Shown here: positions 21,525 to 33,076 of the stretch, piece by piece
How the letters are laid out: every line of letters starts with the position of its first letter
Position numbering within the stretch: the first letter of the stretch is position 1
NCBI GenBank assembly: GCA_028335825.1
Contig: JAIOKI010000011.1
Location: 312,501-376,500 of the forward strand
DNA length: 64,000 bases
From: Nosema muscidifuracis
Lineage: Eukaryota > Microsporidia > Nosematidae
Reading direction: 5' to 3'
Translations under genes and position numbers: made by a program
The notes under the pieces: generated by a model
Seen by the model: the letters and a program-made list of their open reading frames with translations, nothing else
The model's database searches: none
Told to the model about the DNA's origin: nothing

Positions 21525-21571
21525 TATGTCTGTTATGATTTATAAGTTAAGGGTTATTTATTTAAAATATT
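21525..21571 (+). repeat. 47-bp direct repeat, left copy
   Basis: This 47-bp stretch beginning TATGTCTGTTATGATTTATA is repeated without a mismatch at 25343-25389 in the same orientation. The pair encloses the duplicated secreted-protein block plus a LINE fossil, about 3.8 kb. It is not present at the other copy of the block (58.6-61.3 kb). Confidence 0.9.
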
Positions 21572-22125
21572 TATGTGCAACAATATTAACAAAGTTTTCG
21601 GAAATTTTACCATTTCGTATCAGAATCCTAGTTCAGCGAATAGTACTTCGATATTTAAATAACCTTTTCATTTATTTATCAAAATAGTTATAACGAGTAC
21701 ATTTTTTCTCAATTTATTTTAGTCAACGTATTTTGTGAATAATCTTTGAAATTTAAAAAAAAATATGGGCTGTTTTGTTACTTTTACGTTCAACTGCTTA
21801 AACTTGATACTCAAAAAGTTTTTTTAGATAAATTTTATATTCACAAAAACAGTGCATCTATGTTACAATCTCACCACTAATTTATCTAAGATAGTCTATA
21901 GACATGTTATAATAGAGTACATATCATATTGTTTTATTTATATGTGTAGATTTGAACTATTCATAAAATAAGAAGTTTTTGTGTATATGTATAAACGAAG
22001 AAAAAATATATTTAAGAAAACTAGTGCCATATTAATATTTCTAATGAAGTAGAGATAAAGTATAAGTATGACTTGCTATCTAACAACTGTTGATCAATAT
22101 ACAGTACTAAGATAATATCATGTGA

Positions 22126-22320
22126 TGTGAAGTAGTACAACAAAGAATATGTTTTCAGAATGATGAAAATGACGTGGATATCATTCTTGAAATCACGGAG
22201 ATCAAGGAACTAGAAAAGTTGAAACATGAAGAGATCATTCAAGTTGAGAGACTTACGTATGTAATGAAAAAGAACAGAAAACTATACTTGAATAAATTTC
22301 AAAATTTTAGTTCTTTATAG
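22126..22320 (+). pseudogene. Orphan coding-like fragment inside the duplicated block
   Basis: A 64-codon open frame without a usable start has less AT-biased, protein-like text (EITEIKELEKLKHEEIIQVE). The same text is present in the inverted copy at about 60540-60720. It is probably a relic of a retroelement or lost gene carried along by the duplication. I do not recognise it. Confidence 0.4.
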
Positions 22321-23277
22321 AAGAAAGACTTTTGTTAGCTATTAAACCAATCAATAAAATTAACTTTTTAAATGCAATTAAATTATCTTCGCATCTTAAA
22401 AATTATCATCACTAAATTATTTGTAGTAAATTTTGAATGTTTTTCATTTATGATAAAAATGACATATTTTAAGTAAATCAAAAAATAGATCATAAATGTA
22501 GTTAACTCATAACAAAGTGATATTATTATAATAAGATTAAATTATTCTCATTTGATTATTTGAAAATTTTATTTGTAGCTTTTTGTAAATTCGAAGAATT
22601 TGAAATGTCATAACTAATATTTACATATAGAAAACATTCAAAAGAAAATGTAAAATTATTGTGGTAGAATGCAGAAGTCTTCATTGATTCAATCGATTAT
22701 ATATTATATTGTAATATTCAATTTAAAAAATTTAATATATGAAGATATACTTTTTATGTTAAAAAATTTTAAATTTTCTTAAAAGTCAAGCTTCAATGCT
22801 ACAATGATGTTCAGCAATATTATTAGATAAGAAACGTGTAACATAACCATTATAGTTTCTGTGATATACAGAATATTATGTCTAGCAATATTATATATGT
22901 AATTTTATCTTTTTATATTTTCTACTTCTATTTTAATTTAATTAAAAATTATGATCTGAAATATATAAAATGACGTAATAAAATATATAAAATAAGTTAT
23001 AGCTTTTAGAGTTTTATCATTAAGCACTCTACTATAAAATATCTGCTAACTATATTTTTTAAAAAAATAATAAAACATTAAGTTTTTGACAATGAGATCA
23101 TTTTTCTCAAAGATTAAAAATAATATTTTCGCAGAGTTACAAAAGATTATTATTAACCACATATGTTCATTTATTAATTAAAAACGAATTTCATTTTATA
23201 ATTTAATATAAAAAAAATTTTTAATAAAAAATTTAATATAAAAAAAAGTATTTATTAAAATTTTTTTTAATACCCAA

Positions 23278-24168
23278 ATGTATTATTTTTATATTAATTT
23301 ATTGATTAGTACAAATATACCAGATAATGTTCAGGATTTTCAGACTGTTTCGCTAGACTTGTCAAAAAAAAATGAAATCATTGATTTAACCACTGAACCG
23401 GATTACATGGATATCTCATCGTCAGAATCAGAGCCAATCATTTCAACATCAAAAAGTGATGAATTTATAACCATCGAATCTAATTTGAATATATTAACTA
23501 ATACAAATGTTTCTACAACTAAAAGTTTTAGAATTGATAATTTTAAAGCTGCTTGTAAAAATGATTGGTTAAAGTTTTACAAATTTGCTATGTTAAGTTC
23601 GAATAGTAAGTTATTGAATTTGGATTTAAGTTGTTTTAGTACTGAAAAAATTAATGATTTGCGTAATAGTTACTATAACTATACTCGTTCAGTTAAAAAT
23701 ATAATCAAGGAATGTCATGATAATTTTAATAAGCAAATACAAGTTGAAATTAATGATCAGAAAGTACAAAAAAACTTACAACAATCATTAGAACTTTTAA
23801 TTAATGCTATTAATAGCTTTACACCACCTGGTTCATTTTCTCAATCCTTTAAACTTGATAAAAGAATGAATTTACTCCGAATTTTGTTTTTACATAATTT
23901 TTATAAAAAACATACAGAATATACGCATTCGATAAGTTCATATGATCCAAGTATTTTTTTAGCTGAATATTTCAGAGAAGGTCATATTGATTTGGATGCA
24001 TACAATTCATACCTTAATATTATAAATAATTTGAAAAATATACGTAAAAAATTAATTTCTTTGAAAAATTCTATGGCATCAGACATTCAAAATGCCTCTA
24101 AACATATTAAATCTAAGAATTTAGATCAATATGAATCTATCAAGGAATATTTTATAATAAATTCATAA
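23278..24168 (+). CDS. Secreted protein with a SUMO-interaction-like motif (copy A)
   Basis: Encodes 296 residues. An N-terminal hydrophobic stretch (MYYFYINLLIST) looks like a short signal peptide. Residues 33-52 (NEIIDLTTEPDYMDISSSES) match the canonical SUMO-interaction pattern: hydrophobic I-I-D-L-T flanked by acids and serines. The remainder is a long helical, Lys/Asn-rich domain with no recognised family. A 296-residue twin lies at 58696-59586, differing only at residues 15 (P/K), 25 (S/P) and 237 (H/L). A diverged relative is at 61956-62786. TACCCAA directly before ATG supports the start. If exported into the host cell it could bind SUMO-modified host proteins; this is inference from one short motif. 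Confidence 0.78.
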   Translation: MYYFYINLLISTNIPDNVQDFQTVSLDLSKKNEIIDLTTEPDYMDISSSESEPIISTSKSDEFITIESNLNILTNTNVSTTKSFRIDNFKAACKNDWLKFYKFAMLSSNSKLLNLDLSCFSTEKINDLRNSYYNYTRSVKNIIKECHDNFNKQIQVEINDQKVQKNLQQSLELLINAINSFTPPGSFSQSFKLDKRMNLLRILFLHNFYKKHTEYTHSISSYDPSIFLAEYFREGHIDLDAYNSYLNIINNLKNIRKKLISLKNSMASDIQNASKHIKSKNLDQYESIKEYFIINS

Positions 24169-24289
24169 TCTGTTTGACATCATATTTAATTTTTATTTCC
24201 ATTTTTTTTGTTTCAAAACTTTTATAACGGATAAAATAAGAAAAAAAAATATTTTAATAACATAATATAATTTAAAGAATCTAATTCAA

Positions 24290-25342
24290 ATCTAATTATT
24301 AATAGTTGAGGTCTTTTTTTGCTTTATTTGCTAAGGGTAAATTATTAATATATCAGGTTTGTTATATTTAATATCTATACTAATCGCAATTCTAGAATAA
24401 ACTTTAATTATGACATCTTTATTTCTTTACATTCTTAGACTAAATGATTTCTTATTTTTGTAAGTCTGAAATATGTAGATAGAAGCATCGTAGGGCTTCG
24501 TTATGGTGTCTCATGTAGTCATACATTAGCATTATATCACACTGCTTACCCAGGTAATCGACCGTCTTTATTTTCTCATTTCAGTAAATGAACTTATTAT
24601 TTATTTCTAGATATATATTTGTATCCTATAGTGCTTCCTCCGACCTTGTAGTTATAATTCCTCTTGTCAGCTATGTTGAAGAATCTTTCGTGATGATTAT
24701 AGGATCTGTTCGATATCTAAATTGCTTTTAAAGGTTATATTTGTTTGTAATATCACTATATAAACTGTTCTTTTGGACTTCTTCTAAATAATTTTTACTT
24801 ATTAAAAAAGGTTTTATTTTTGAAAGATGATTATTACTTTTATCCTGTGTTTGTTTATAGCTCGTATTCTAAGTATAGATTACTTCATTTCGTCTAAAAT
24901 TAGGTATAATTGCAGTAATATTTTTTACACATCCTCCTAGTTTTTCCTCGAGAAATACAACCTTTCTTTGCAAACAGGTTTCTGGTGTATATGGCAAATG
25001 TTCTCATTTATTTCTCTGTATTCATTTGGTTCCATTTCTATAATTCAAGTATAGTAATTAATTATCAATGTCGTACGATCATTCAAAGCATTTATTATTT
25101 TTTTAGCGTTTACAGTTTGACTTTGAACAGCTTTTTGCATCTCACTTAAATGATAGATATTATCTTATCTTTGGTCTAATCAAATGAAATCCATGAGCAT
25201 CTTCGAATATTCATATCCTTATTCGCTTTTACGTACTTTTGCGCTCTCTGAGCTTATTTCCGAGTTCGTAGCCGATTTTTCTGAGTTCATTTCAAATTCT
25301 ACCAATCTAAAAATTATGTGTCTCGGTGAGAATATCTCTAAA
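24290..25342 (-). mobile_element. Decayed non-LTR retrotransposon (LINE, R4/Dong-like)
   Basis: The minus strand carries protein-like text that is far less AT-biased than its surroundings, broken by many stops and frame changes. Its 5' side starts near 25290 with MNSEKSATNSEISSESAKV. Near 24480-24560 is KTVDYLGKQCDIMLMYDYMR, followed by HHNEALRCFYLHISDLQK, which resembles the end of the reverse transcriptase and the linker in R4/Dong-type LINEs. A C-terminal endonuclease part is missing on the 24.3-kb side. It lies between the 47-bp direct repeats. The family name is my recollection of similar microsporidian LINEs and needs a search. Confidence 0.55.
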
Positions 25343-25389
25343 TATGTCTGTTATGATTTATAAGTTAAGGGTTATTTATTTAAAATATT
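25343..25389 (+). repeat. 47-bp direct repeat, right copy
   Basis: Identical to 21525-21571, same orientation. It marks the far end of the LINE fossil. Confidence 0.9.
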
Positions 25390-26266
25390 AATTGACTTTT
25401 AAATATATTAATAGATAACTATTTTTTACTATAAAAATAGTGCCATATCTTCTCTAAAGTACAACTCTAACAAAGACAAATTAAGATTAATTCTTCATTT
25501 CTCTTATTCTTCATACCTTAATGATGAAGTTATATTTTATTAAAAATTTATTTGATAGATGTTAAGATGTGAATCTTAAAATGTAAAGAACACCATAATA
25601 TGTTTTATAGAAATAATAACAATGATTTTCAAATTAAATAAATTACTACAAAGAAAATGAAGTTAGATTAAATTTAAAGATCTATTGAGTAAAGCTTAAT
25701 AAATATGATACTAATTATTGATAAAATCAGGGAGACTTGTAATAATAGAAGTAGAAATCATAGACTTTGATAATTTAAGGATAGTAGAGACAAAGGGAAA
25801 ATAGATATAAAAAAATTCTTCATTCATTCAGTCTATCTTTAAAGTATTAATCTATAATTATTTTATAAGTAGTTACATAAAAATTTAGTAACAAATTTTT
25901 AACGAAGATATAGAACTGAGATAAAATTTGAAAATAAAATCGAATCCTCTAAGCAAACTAAGATTCTTAAAATTGTTCTAAAAAGCTTTACAATCAAAAA
26001 TCAAGATGAGATAGGTAATGTTGTTAGAAGTAAGAAACTTAATTATTGATTTATTTCTGACACAGTTATCAACATATTATCTCACCTTCAGGGTTCAATT
26101 CTGTATATTTAAGAAACATCAGTTATCAAGTCTAATATTTCATCTAAAACTATTTAACTTATGTAAATATGTCATTTTAATTTCTTATTCATCTTATAAT
26201 AACTCATGATGACATACTATATAAATTTATAATAAATAAGTATAAAATCTCAATCTTTTAATTTAT
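25390..26266. other. Spacer with a short LINE scrap
   Basis: Around 25745-25820 (+ strand) the DNA resembles the better preserved LINE C-terminal text at 57.8 kb (GATAATTTAAGGATAGTAGA against GATAATCTAAGAACAGTTGA). This suggests a third scrap of the same domain. The 63-codon frame at 26018-26209 has no start signal and no recognisable domain. No gene is supported. Confidence 0.45.
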
Positions 26267-27280
26267 TCATTTGTCTCTGTCTAATGCAAATATTAAATTG
26301 TGATATAAGTGTAGCTCAAATAGATTGAAAATATGATCTTCACCTGATACATGAATAGACTTCTTAAATATGAGATCTACTACAAAATCAGGAAAAGCTT
26401 CTATAATCGAATTTTTCATTATATCAAAAAGATCCTTGTTATATTTAACAGCCATTCTAGATACATTTCCTAGATGAGGTAATTTATCATCATTAATAAT
26501 ATTATTGTACACATCATATATATAAAGTAGTGTATCCATTAAAGTACTTTCTACTATATACATATCATCACTACCAAAATTTATTCTTTCGTTCTCGAAA
26601 AAGTCATAAACAATATCTACCTCTTCATTTGACAAATACAACAATTCAATTTTATCTTCATTTTTTATATTTTTTCTATACGAAACGACTATATTTTTTA
26701 TTAAATTTTTAGGCATACATGTTACTGCCTTTTCACAGTAGAGAAGTGCTCTATAAATATTTTGATGTTTTGAGTCATCAATTTTATTTATTACATCACC
26801 TACAGCTTTATCAAATATTAAATCTTTTTTTAGATATTTTATGTTTTTATCAAAAGCCATTCCTTGACTCGGATTATTTTTATTATTATATTTTGTTTTA
26901 CTTTGATTATTAGACTCTTCATTATTTTTATTATCTTCTGTATCGAAGTGATTATTAAATTCTGTTTTACTTTGATTATCAGACTCTCCATTATAATTGT
27001 TTCTATACGAATAATCATTTTTATAAGTAAAATCAGAATCATCGTCTTTACATGATTCATTACTATTAGTAATTGAACTTTCATCATCATTATCTTTATA
27101 GGATTCATTACTATCACTAATCAGATTTTTATACTCATAACTACTTTCATCATTATCTGACCTATCTTGGAATTCATTAATTATTTCATTTTCTTTATTA
27201 GGGGACATATTATATAAAATCAGTAATATAACAATACTACCTACAACGTACGATATTTTTTTATCATTTCTATGGGCCAT
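26267..27280 (-). CDS. Array family member 2: membrane-anchored protein with long Asn/Asp/Ser spacer
   Basis: Encodes 337 residues from the first true ATG (27280); a longer reading would need a TTG start. It has an anchor helix (YVVGSIVILLILY, about 11-23), then a ~110-residue low-complexity spacer of Asn, Ser, Asp and Lys with repeated DNQSKTEFNN / NNQSKTKYNN and DSNESYKDN / NSNESCKDD units. The conserved domain follows with blocks ALLYCEKAVTCMPKNLIKNI, LYLSNEEVDIVYDFF, KYNKDLFDIMKNSIIEAFP and FNLFELHLYHNLIFAL. CCC lies just inside the start (ATGGCCCATAG) rather than upstream. It is longest in the family because of the spacer. Function unknown; the topology suggests a domain exposed outside the membrane it is anchored in. 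Confidence 0.75.
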   Translation of the reverse strand: MAHRNDKKISYVVGSIVILLILYNMSPNKENEIINEFQDRSDNDESSYEYKNLISDSNESYKDNDDESSITNSNESCKDDDSDFTYKNDYSYRNNYNGESDNQSKTEFNNHFDTEDNKNNEESNNQSKTKYNNKNNPSQGMAFDKNIKYLKKDLIFDKAVGDVINKIDDSKHQNIYRALLYCEKAVTCMPKNLIKNIVVSYRKNIKNEDKIELLYLSNEEVDIVYDFFENERINFGSDDMYIVESTLMDTLLYIYDVYNNIINDDKLPHLGNVSRMAVKYNKDLFDIMKNSIIEAFPDFVVDLIFKKSIHVSGEDHIFNLFELHLYHNLIFALDRDK

Positions 27281-27879
27281 TGAAAACAAAAAATTATTTT
27301 TTTTTAAATAATTTGATAAAAAATTAGTTAAATTAAAAAACTAAATATTCAATTAAATTAAGTTTATTTCGTACATGTAAGAATTAATTTCAAAAATGAA
27401 TAACTCAATTATATTTATTTTGTATAAATAATAATTAATTAAGTATTTAAAATAAAAGTTTGTTCTTTTATTTTATTTCAAATTTCTTAAACTTGATATT
27501 TTACGAAACAATAAATTTAATTTATCATGAATTTGACAAGCTAAATTAATTTTTTAACAAAAATAAAAGTCAAAACATAAATATGTTTTTTTATAAAGTA
27601 TATCATTCTGAAGTTTTATAAGAAACTTATAATATTTATCAAATATCAATGACAAATAAAAGAAAAAATATTATTATATTTTACTTGATATTTAATTATC
27701 ATAACAAATTTAAGTGTAAAGTATATTAAAATCTTGTTACTAAATATAAATAAGAAAAGTTTGGAACAGTTCTTTTTATATAAATTTAATTTAGAACATT
27801 AAAAACTTCTTTTATAATTTAAAATGATGTAACATTATAAAAATGTATTTATCATAATAAAATTAAGGGATAATTAAAT
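27281..27879. other. AT-rich spacer, no gene seen
   Basis: Nothing beyond AT-rich text and short irregular repeats. It should include the promoter of the array member 2 gene. Confidence 0.6.
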
Positions 27880-29950
27880 ATACAATTCCATCAAAGACGG
27901 TTAGTAATGTACTTAAATCTTTATACCCTCAAATTATAAAGAGGCTTATTTCTAAGCTTCATATATAAAAATCTCTATAATTATACATCTTTTAATAAAT
28001 CTTTTTTTTCATACTTACTAAGATTTCAGAGGGTAATCTTCTTTGAAACTCTAACTATTTAATTATTCACAAATACCTATTGTTTCCTTACAAGGAATAA
28101 TCACTATAACTTACTTAAGGACCATTTTTGATAGTTAATTTATCTTAATTATGTCTAATGCCTTCGATTGTGTGATTTAATCCTACTATGGTAGATCATA
28201 TTAAATATCTCAAGACTCTAATCACCTTTCCAAGACTTTAGATATAACTACTCTCAAAATTACTATGATACTCTAAACCAGTCCATTACTTTTAAGTATG
28301 TTTAAATTCTTAACCATTATTTGTTATCAACTCTTCTAGTTCCTTTCCATAGGAGAACACTTCTAAACAAATCAAATATTACATCTCTAATTTTGATCAA
28401 TAACACGTCTCTAAATTCTTCTAATATATTAGTTTACTGCCATAAAATTAGACATCACATATTCTATAAATTCTACAGGATTCGATGTAATTTTTATTAA
28501 AACCTATCTGTTCTTACAAAATTACACCCACTCAATTCCTTATATTATTTATCTAGTATGTCTCGCATTTTTAATTTGTTCTGTTTAATTTCAGGAAAAT
28601 AATATTTCAGCTTCATTTCATAAATTATAATGATTAAAATTTTGTGTCCTATTCATTTATAATATTTTTTAATTAAGTCTTTTCTCATACTTTGAAATTT
28701 TAACCTTTCTTCGATATTCATATTGCAAATATACTTCTCCTTTTTTATTCGTTACATGTTTTTTCTTCTATATATGAATACAACTTAAAAAATCTGCAAT
28801 TATCGAATTATCTTATTTCTTGTAATCTGTTGTAAAATCGAATTCCTGTATTTTTTTGATACATCTATTATTCTTTCATTATTAAAATTTGGTTTCTATC
28901 TTATTTCACTATATACTTTTATTCTATCTTGTTTTTAATTTCCTACTTGAAGCTAATACTCGAATTTTTACTGCTTCAGAAAATTCATACATCTCTTTCT
29001 CTAAAATCTTATTAGCAGATTCAATCTGAGTGAACTATTTTGATGCTTATTGATCTAAATTATTCTTTTGAAATTAAACACATATATAAATATTATTTGT
29101 ATCAATTCTTAACAAAAAAGGCTTATTGTAGTTTACTATCTTAAGCTTACTCATCGTTTTTGTTTTATTTTTTTAATCCGTTAAATTATCTCATTTTTAA
29201 ACTCTTTGTTAAATTATATCTTGATACAATGTCTTATTAAAGAATCTAAACCATTCTCTAATCTCAGTCATACTTCTCGCAATGTATATTCTAATATCTT
29301 GTTCTTCTTAATTTTAGATGTATCATCTACATTAAAATTACTCTCAATAATTTCACTTCTTATAAACTACACTGTATTTTATTTATATTAATATCTCCTA
29401 AAAAATTTCTACATGCTTTCTTTTCTCCTAGCATACATATAAACCTTTCCATTATATCTTCTTATGTATTCAAAGATTGTACTAATTACTATTTGTAGAA
29501 TCAAAAATAATTTAAATAACTTTATTATGTTATTTAATTCATAAAAATTAACTTCAAATTCAAAACTATCTTATATTATTCTTATTATGTGATAAAATCT
29601 ATCTTCAAATTTTCTGCTATAAACATTTTGAATCTTTAATATGTTTTAAACGTACCTGATATGTGTTAACTCATAATTATATTTTTAATGGATCATTAAT
29701 AGCCATAAAATTATTAACGAATCTAAGACTCCCACTTGGTTTATGTATCTTTTATAAGATTTCCTAATACGAAATAGAATACTTAATAATTTGTTAATAT
29801 ATAATTCTATATCTTATATAATCTAACCTATCATTTTCAAAAATTCACCTTGAATTGTTTTATCTTGCATTTTTCAATTTTACAATATTTTAATATTTCT
29901 CAGAATAAAATAAATAGTTTTCTTAATTAAATATCATAACCATACATCAA
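27880..29950 (-). mobile_element. Ty3/Gypsy-type LTR retrotransposon fossil (reverse transcriptase onward)
   Basis: Minus-strand text near 29680-29742 gives the KPSGSLRFVNNFMAI motif of a Ty3/Gypsy reverse transcriptase (equivalent to the KPxGKxRxxxDYRxLN block). Coding-like texture with less AT bias continues downstream to about 27.9 kb. That is the space expected for the rest of the reverse transcriptase, RNase H and integrase, though I cannot pin those parts with confidence. The element is broken with many interruptions and looks old. No LTRs recognised. It separates members 2 and 3 of the gene array. Confidence 0.55.
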
Positions 29951-30248
29951 TTTTAATGTTATATATAGTGAGATGTATCATAAACAGCATACCGTATTTA
30001 TTATTTTTTTAATTTGTTAACAGTTTTATGAATAATTTTGCTTAATTAAACATCTAACAAAAAATTAATATAAATCATAGATTATTATCTTTATTAGTAA
30101 ATACAATAAGAAATATGAAAAAGAAGATATATTTATATGTAAAGCTTGGAAATGGTAAAGTCAGAGTACAAAGATTATAAATTAAATTTTTTGTGTTATT
30201 TAAAAATACAATTAATAAAACAATTTTAAGATATTTTTTTAATTTATC
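29951..30248. other. AT-rich spacer, no gene seen
   Basis: Short spacer between the LTR fossil and array member 3; nothing recognisable. Confidence 0.55.
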
Positions 30249-31091
30249 CTAATCAATCTCTTCATAACTTAATGCATTAATTACTACCGAATAGAAAGTC
30301 AACTCAAGTGGACTAAATAAAGTCTCAAAATTACGAACTCTTAAAGTTTTACTACAAATAATATCTTTTAAATTCTCAGATACAGTATTAGATAAGGATT
30401 CTATAAAAGAATTAATTAAATTTTGATTGTTTACAAGTACCATTTTGGGATTACCTTTAATAATTCCTGGCTCTGATCCGTATAAATAAGATCTAAATGT
30501 ATCGACAAGTTCACTAATTATATTTTGAATTATAATTTTTTTTAGATAATAAAAAGTAGCATTTAAAGGATATCTTCTGCAACTAGTGTATTTATGAATA
30601 TAATCCACTTCTTTTTTAGACACATATATAGGAACACGTATATTTGAATCATTAGCATCAAATTCTAAACTTCTTACGATCTTTTCGATCTGATCTTTTT
30701 TTATATATGCAATAACGTTAATGCTATACATAAATGCTTTCAGAAGATCTTTGTTTATATTATCTTTATATTCATCAATAATTTCGTTAATTGCGGTATC
30801 TAATACGGGATCAGAAGATGTATAGACATTATTCTGTATATTATTATCATTTGATATTTTATCAGTACTACTTATATTTTCTTCATTATCATGAGTTTCC
30901 TCATTGTTAACTGTATTATCATTTAAATTTTGTTTCTTATTATTATCATTAGAAGGCTTAACATCAGGAGGATTAGATGGAGTATTTTTTCTACCTATTT
31001 GTAATCTATCTGGTAACATTATGCACGCAGATACAATAAAAACAATACTAAATAAAATAAATAATCCAATTTTATAACTAATTATATCCAT
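30249..31091 (-). CDS. Array family member 3: membrane-anchored protein
   Basis: Encodes 280 residues. An N-terminal helix (IGLFILFSIVFIVSACIML, about 8-26) acts as an anchor or uncleaved signal. A disordered Asn/Asp/Glu/Thr spacer (about 33-90) follows, then the family domain: INKDLLKAFMYSINVIAYI, IYVSKKEVDYIHKY, VNNQNLINSFIESLSNTV and FSPLELTFYSVVINAL near the C-terminus. The start has a G-run (ATGGGTTA) just before the ATG. Blocks 1 and 4 are closest to member 1. Function unknown. Confidence 0.75.
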   Translation of the reverse strand: MDIISYKIGLFILFSIVFIVSACIMLPDRLQIGRKNTPSNPPDVKPSNDNNKKQNLNDNTVNNEETHDNEENISSTDKISNDNNIQNNVYTSSDPVLDTAINEIIDEYKDNINKDLLKAFMYSINVIAYIKKDQIEKIVRSLEFDANDSNIRVPIYVSKKEVDYIHKYTSCRRYPLNATFYYLKKIIIQNIISELVDTFRSYLYGSEPGIIKGNPKMVLVNNQNLINSFIESLSNTVSENLKDIICSKTLRVRNFETLFSPLELTFYSVVINALSYEEID

Positions 31092-32284
31092 TAACCCATA
31101 TTGATTATGAATTTATTTTATACTGTAATAAATATATCAGTAAATTTTTATTAATAAATTTGATTTATCTTAGATTATTTTTACAAATATTGATTTTTTC
31201 TTTTTTAAAAGATATTCGTTTTTTTTTCATTTTTTGTAATAAAAAAGAAATATTTGACAGTTAAATTATAATTTAATTTACAATTAATTATGTTTATCAA
31301 CTATAAAATAAAAAGTATTTATGTATGCATAATACTATATGTGTATCAATCTTTAGTATTAAAACTTTCTACTAATACATTTAAAAGTTATCATTTCATA
31401 ATTAGAACACGTTATAGGAGACGCTAATTAATTAATTCTTATTTATTATTATTATTGATGGTCTTATGATCAGTTTTAGTTTATTGTCTGTCACTAAGAA
31501 GATCATTTTAGACATCTATAAATTATAAGAAAAAGGAGTTAATATTATTTTGTCTTTATTATATATTTGAAATCCACTTATTAATAATTAAATATTCTTA
31601 ATTTAATATAAATTAATATTATTCATTCTATAAACATAGAAGAGACTTAAGATATCAATCTATACAGAAAGATATAAAACAAGTATAATCACTAAAAGCT
31701 ATTTAGACATCGTACTATTCCATTAATTAACAAAGAGAATTCAGTTGTATGGGTTATAGACAGGAATATATTTCTAGTAAAAAAATAATAAGTGCTCTCA
31801 ATACAATCAGATAACGAAAACAGTCGATCAAATAATGACTTAATAAAGCTTTAAGATTTTTACATATAAAATTTTATAGGAACTACGAACTAAATAAAAT
31901 AAAGAAATTACTAAGTACAAGAATATATTAATGAAATTGAGTATCTTTGTATAAAAAACTCTTAGCCTTACTTGATAATGCAATTTATGTTACTTAAAAA
32001 ATTCTCTTTTTAGATAAATTGCATATGAATTTTTTTATTAAATTCCTTGAACCCTTAACAACTCTAATAAATACATTTTTTATAAATATTGTATATGAAA
32101 CTCATTTATCTGATATTTTTTTAAAATGAAATTATTTAAGATTCAATTATTTCTAATACTAAAATATACATCCACCAATAATCATGATTTAACAAATAAA
32201 CTTTTTAATTAACACAAATGATTGCAAACATTAAAACGAATTAAATATTTTTATTAATGAAATAAGTAAAACTATACTAGATAT
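31092..32284. other. Spacer with possible integrase scrap
   Basis: Mostly AT-rich. Around 31740-31990 on the + strand the texture is more protein-like, with a short stretch reading IQSDNENSR that recalls a retroviral-type integrase core. This suggests a small LTR-element fossil, broken and old, with low certainty. No gene is supported. Confidence 0.35.
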
Positions 32285-33076
32285 TTAATTTTGTATTAAA
32301 TAACCAATAAGACTTACAAAATTTCGTTCCAAGGGTGAAATGGTTCTCCCATTTTCGTTTGTTTTAATACTCTTTGCAACTAATTCCTTTCTTATATCAG
32401 CAGGTATATCTTTTTCTTTTGATTTCAATAAGTCATTTAAAACATCCTCATTCCTTTCGATTATCTTAAAAAAGTCATCCCATACTTCTAGTTCTTTATT
32501 ATCGTTAAATTCAATATGAAAAATTTCTATATTTTTCTCAATCATTAAATTAATCCAAACTTTTATATTATCCTTTTTATGAAAATATTTAGTATGTTTG
32601 TCAAAATATTCTTGAAGCTTATCTGCCTGTTTTCTACTAATAAAATTTTTTACCTTAACTTTACCATTAAACCAATTTGGGAGTTCACCTATACCTATTC
32701 GCCTTATCTGATCATCAGACATCTCACAAATTATTTTAAAACTGTATATAAGATTCTTCATCATTTTCTTATCATAATTATCACTACTTCTATCAATAAT
32801 ATCATTCAAAGATTGGTTAAAAAAATCATTTTTCTCTGTTTCTGTTTTAAAATCTGTTTTAGCCTGAAATTTATATCTATTACTATTTTCTGGATTAATA
32901 GTCTCACCTTCGTCATTGACTTCTTCAATGATCACACCATTCGATTTATGTTCTTTTTCATTTTCATGAAACTCATCTTGATGTGGATTAATTATACTAA
33001 TTCTTTGATCTGTATTAGCAAGTTCTGTTCTACAAAATAGAACAAAAGAAAGTAAAAAAGCGTTTGAGATGTTCAT
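32285..33076 (-). CDS. Array family member 4: secreted form
   Basis: Encodes 263 residues. Unlike members 1-3 the N-terminus looks like a cleavable signal peptide (MNISNAFLLSFVLFCRTELA) rather than a long anchor. An acidic and polar spacer follows, then the domain blocks: KKMMKNLIYSFKIICEM, FISRKQADKLQEYF, IERNEDVLNDLLKSKEKDI and TISPLERNFVSLIGYLI at the C-terminus. TTACCCTTAT precedes the ATG. It shares NxR near the last block with member 5 (ENGRTISPLE against DTNRQFSALE), so 4 and 5 look like nearest relatives. Function unknown. Confidence 0.75.
   Translation of the reverse strand: MNISNAFLLSFVLFCRTELANTDQRISIINPHQDEFHENEKEHKSNGVIIEEVNDEGETINPENSNRYKFQAKTDFKTETEKNDFFNQSLNDIIDRSSDNYDKKMMKNLIYSFKIICEMSDDQIRRIGIGELPNWFNGKVKVKNFISRKQADKLQEYFDKHTKYFHKKDNIKVWINLMIEKNIEIFHIEFNDNKELEVWDDFFKIIERNEDVLNDLLKSKEKDIPADIRKELVAKSIKTNENGRTISPLERNFVSLIGYLIQN

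Larger units (their letters stand above)
21583..24275 (+). repeat. Inverted segmental duplication, copy A
   Basis: About 2.7 kb here is matched by the reverse complement of about 58588-61263. The match covers non-coding flanks as well as the gene, for example TATAAATATGTTAACTTT-type AT text and GATATCCACGTCATTTTCAT. The outer few hundred bases beyond 21583 are more diverged than the gene. Edges are judged by eye and may be off by tens of bases. Confidence 0.9.

Noticed and set aside
26530-27117. Several frames overlapping array member 2 in other frames
   Set aside because: They are by-products of the repeated Asn/Asp/Ser codons of the real gene.
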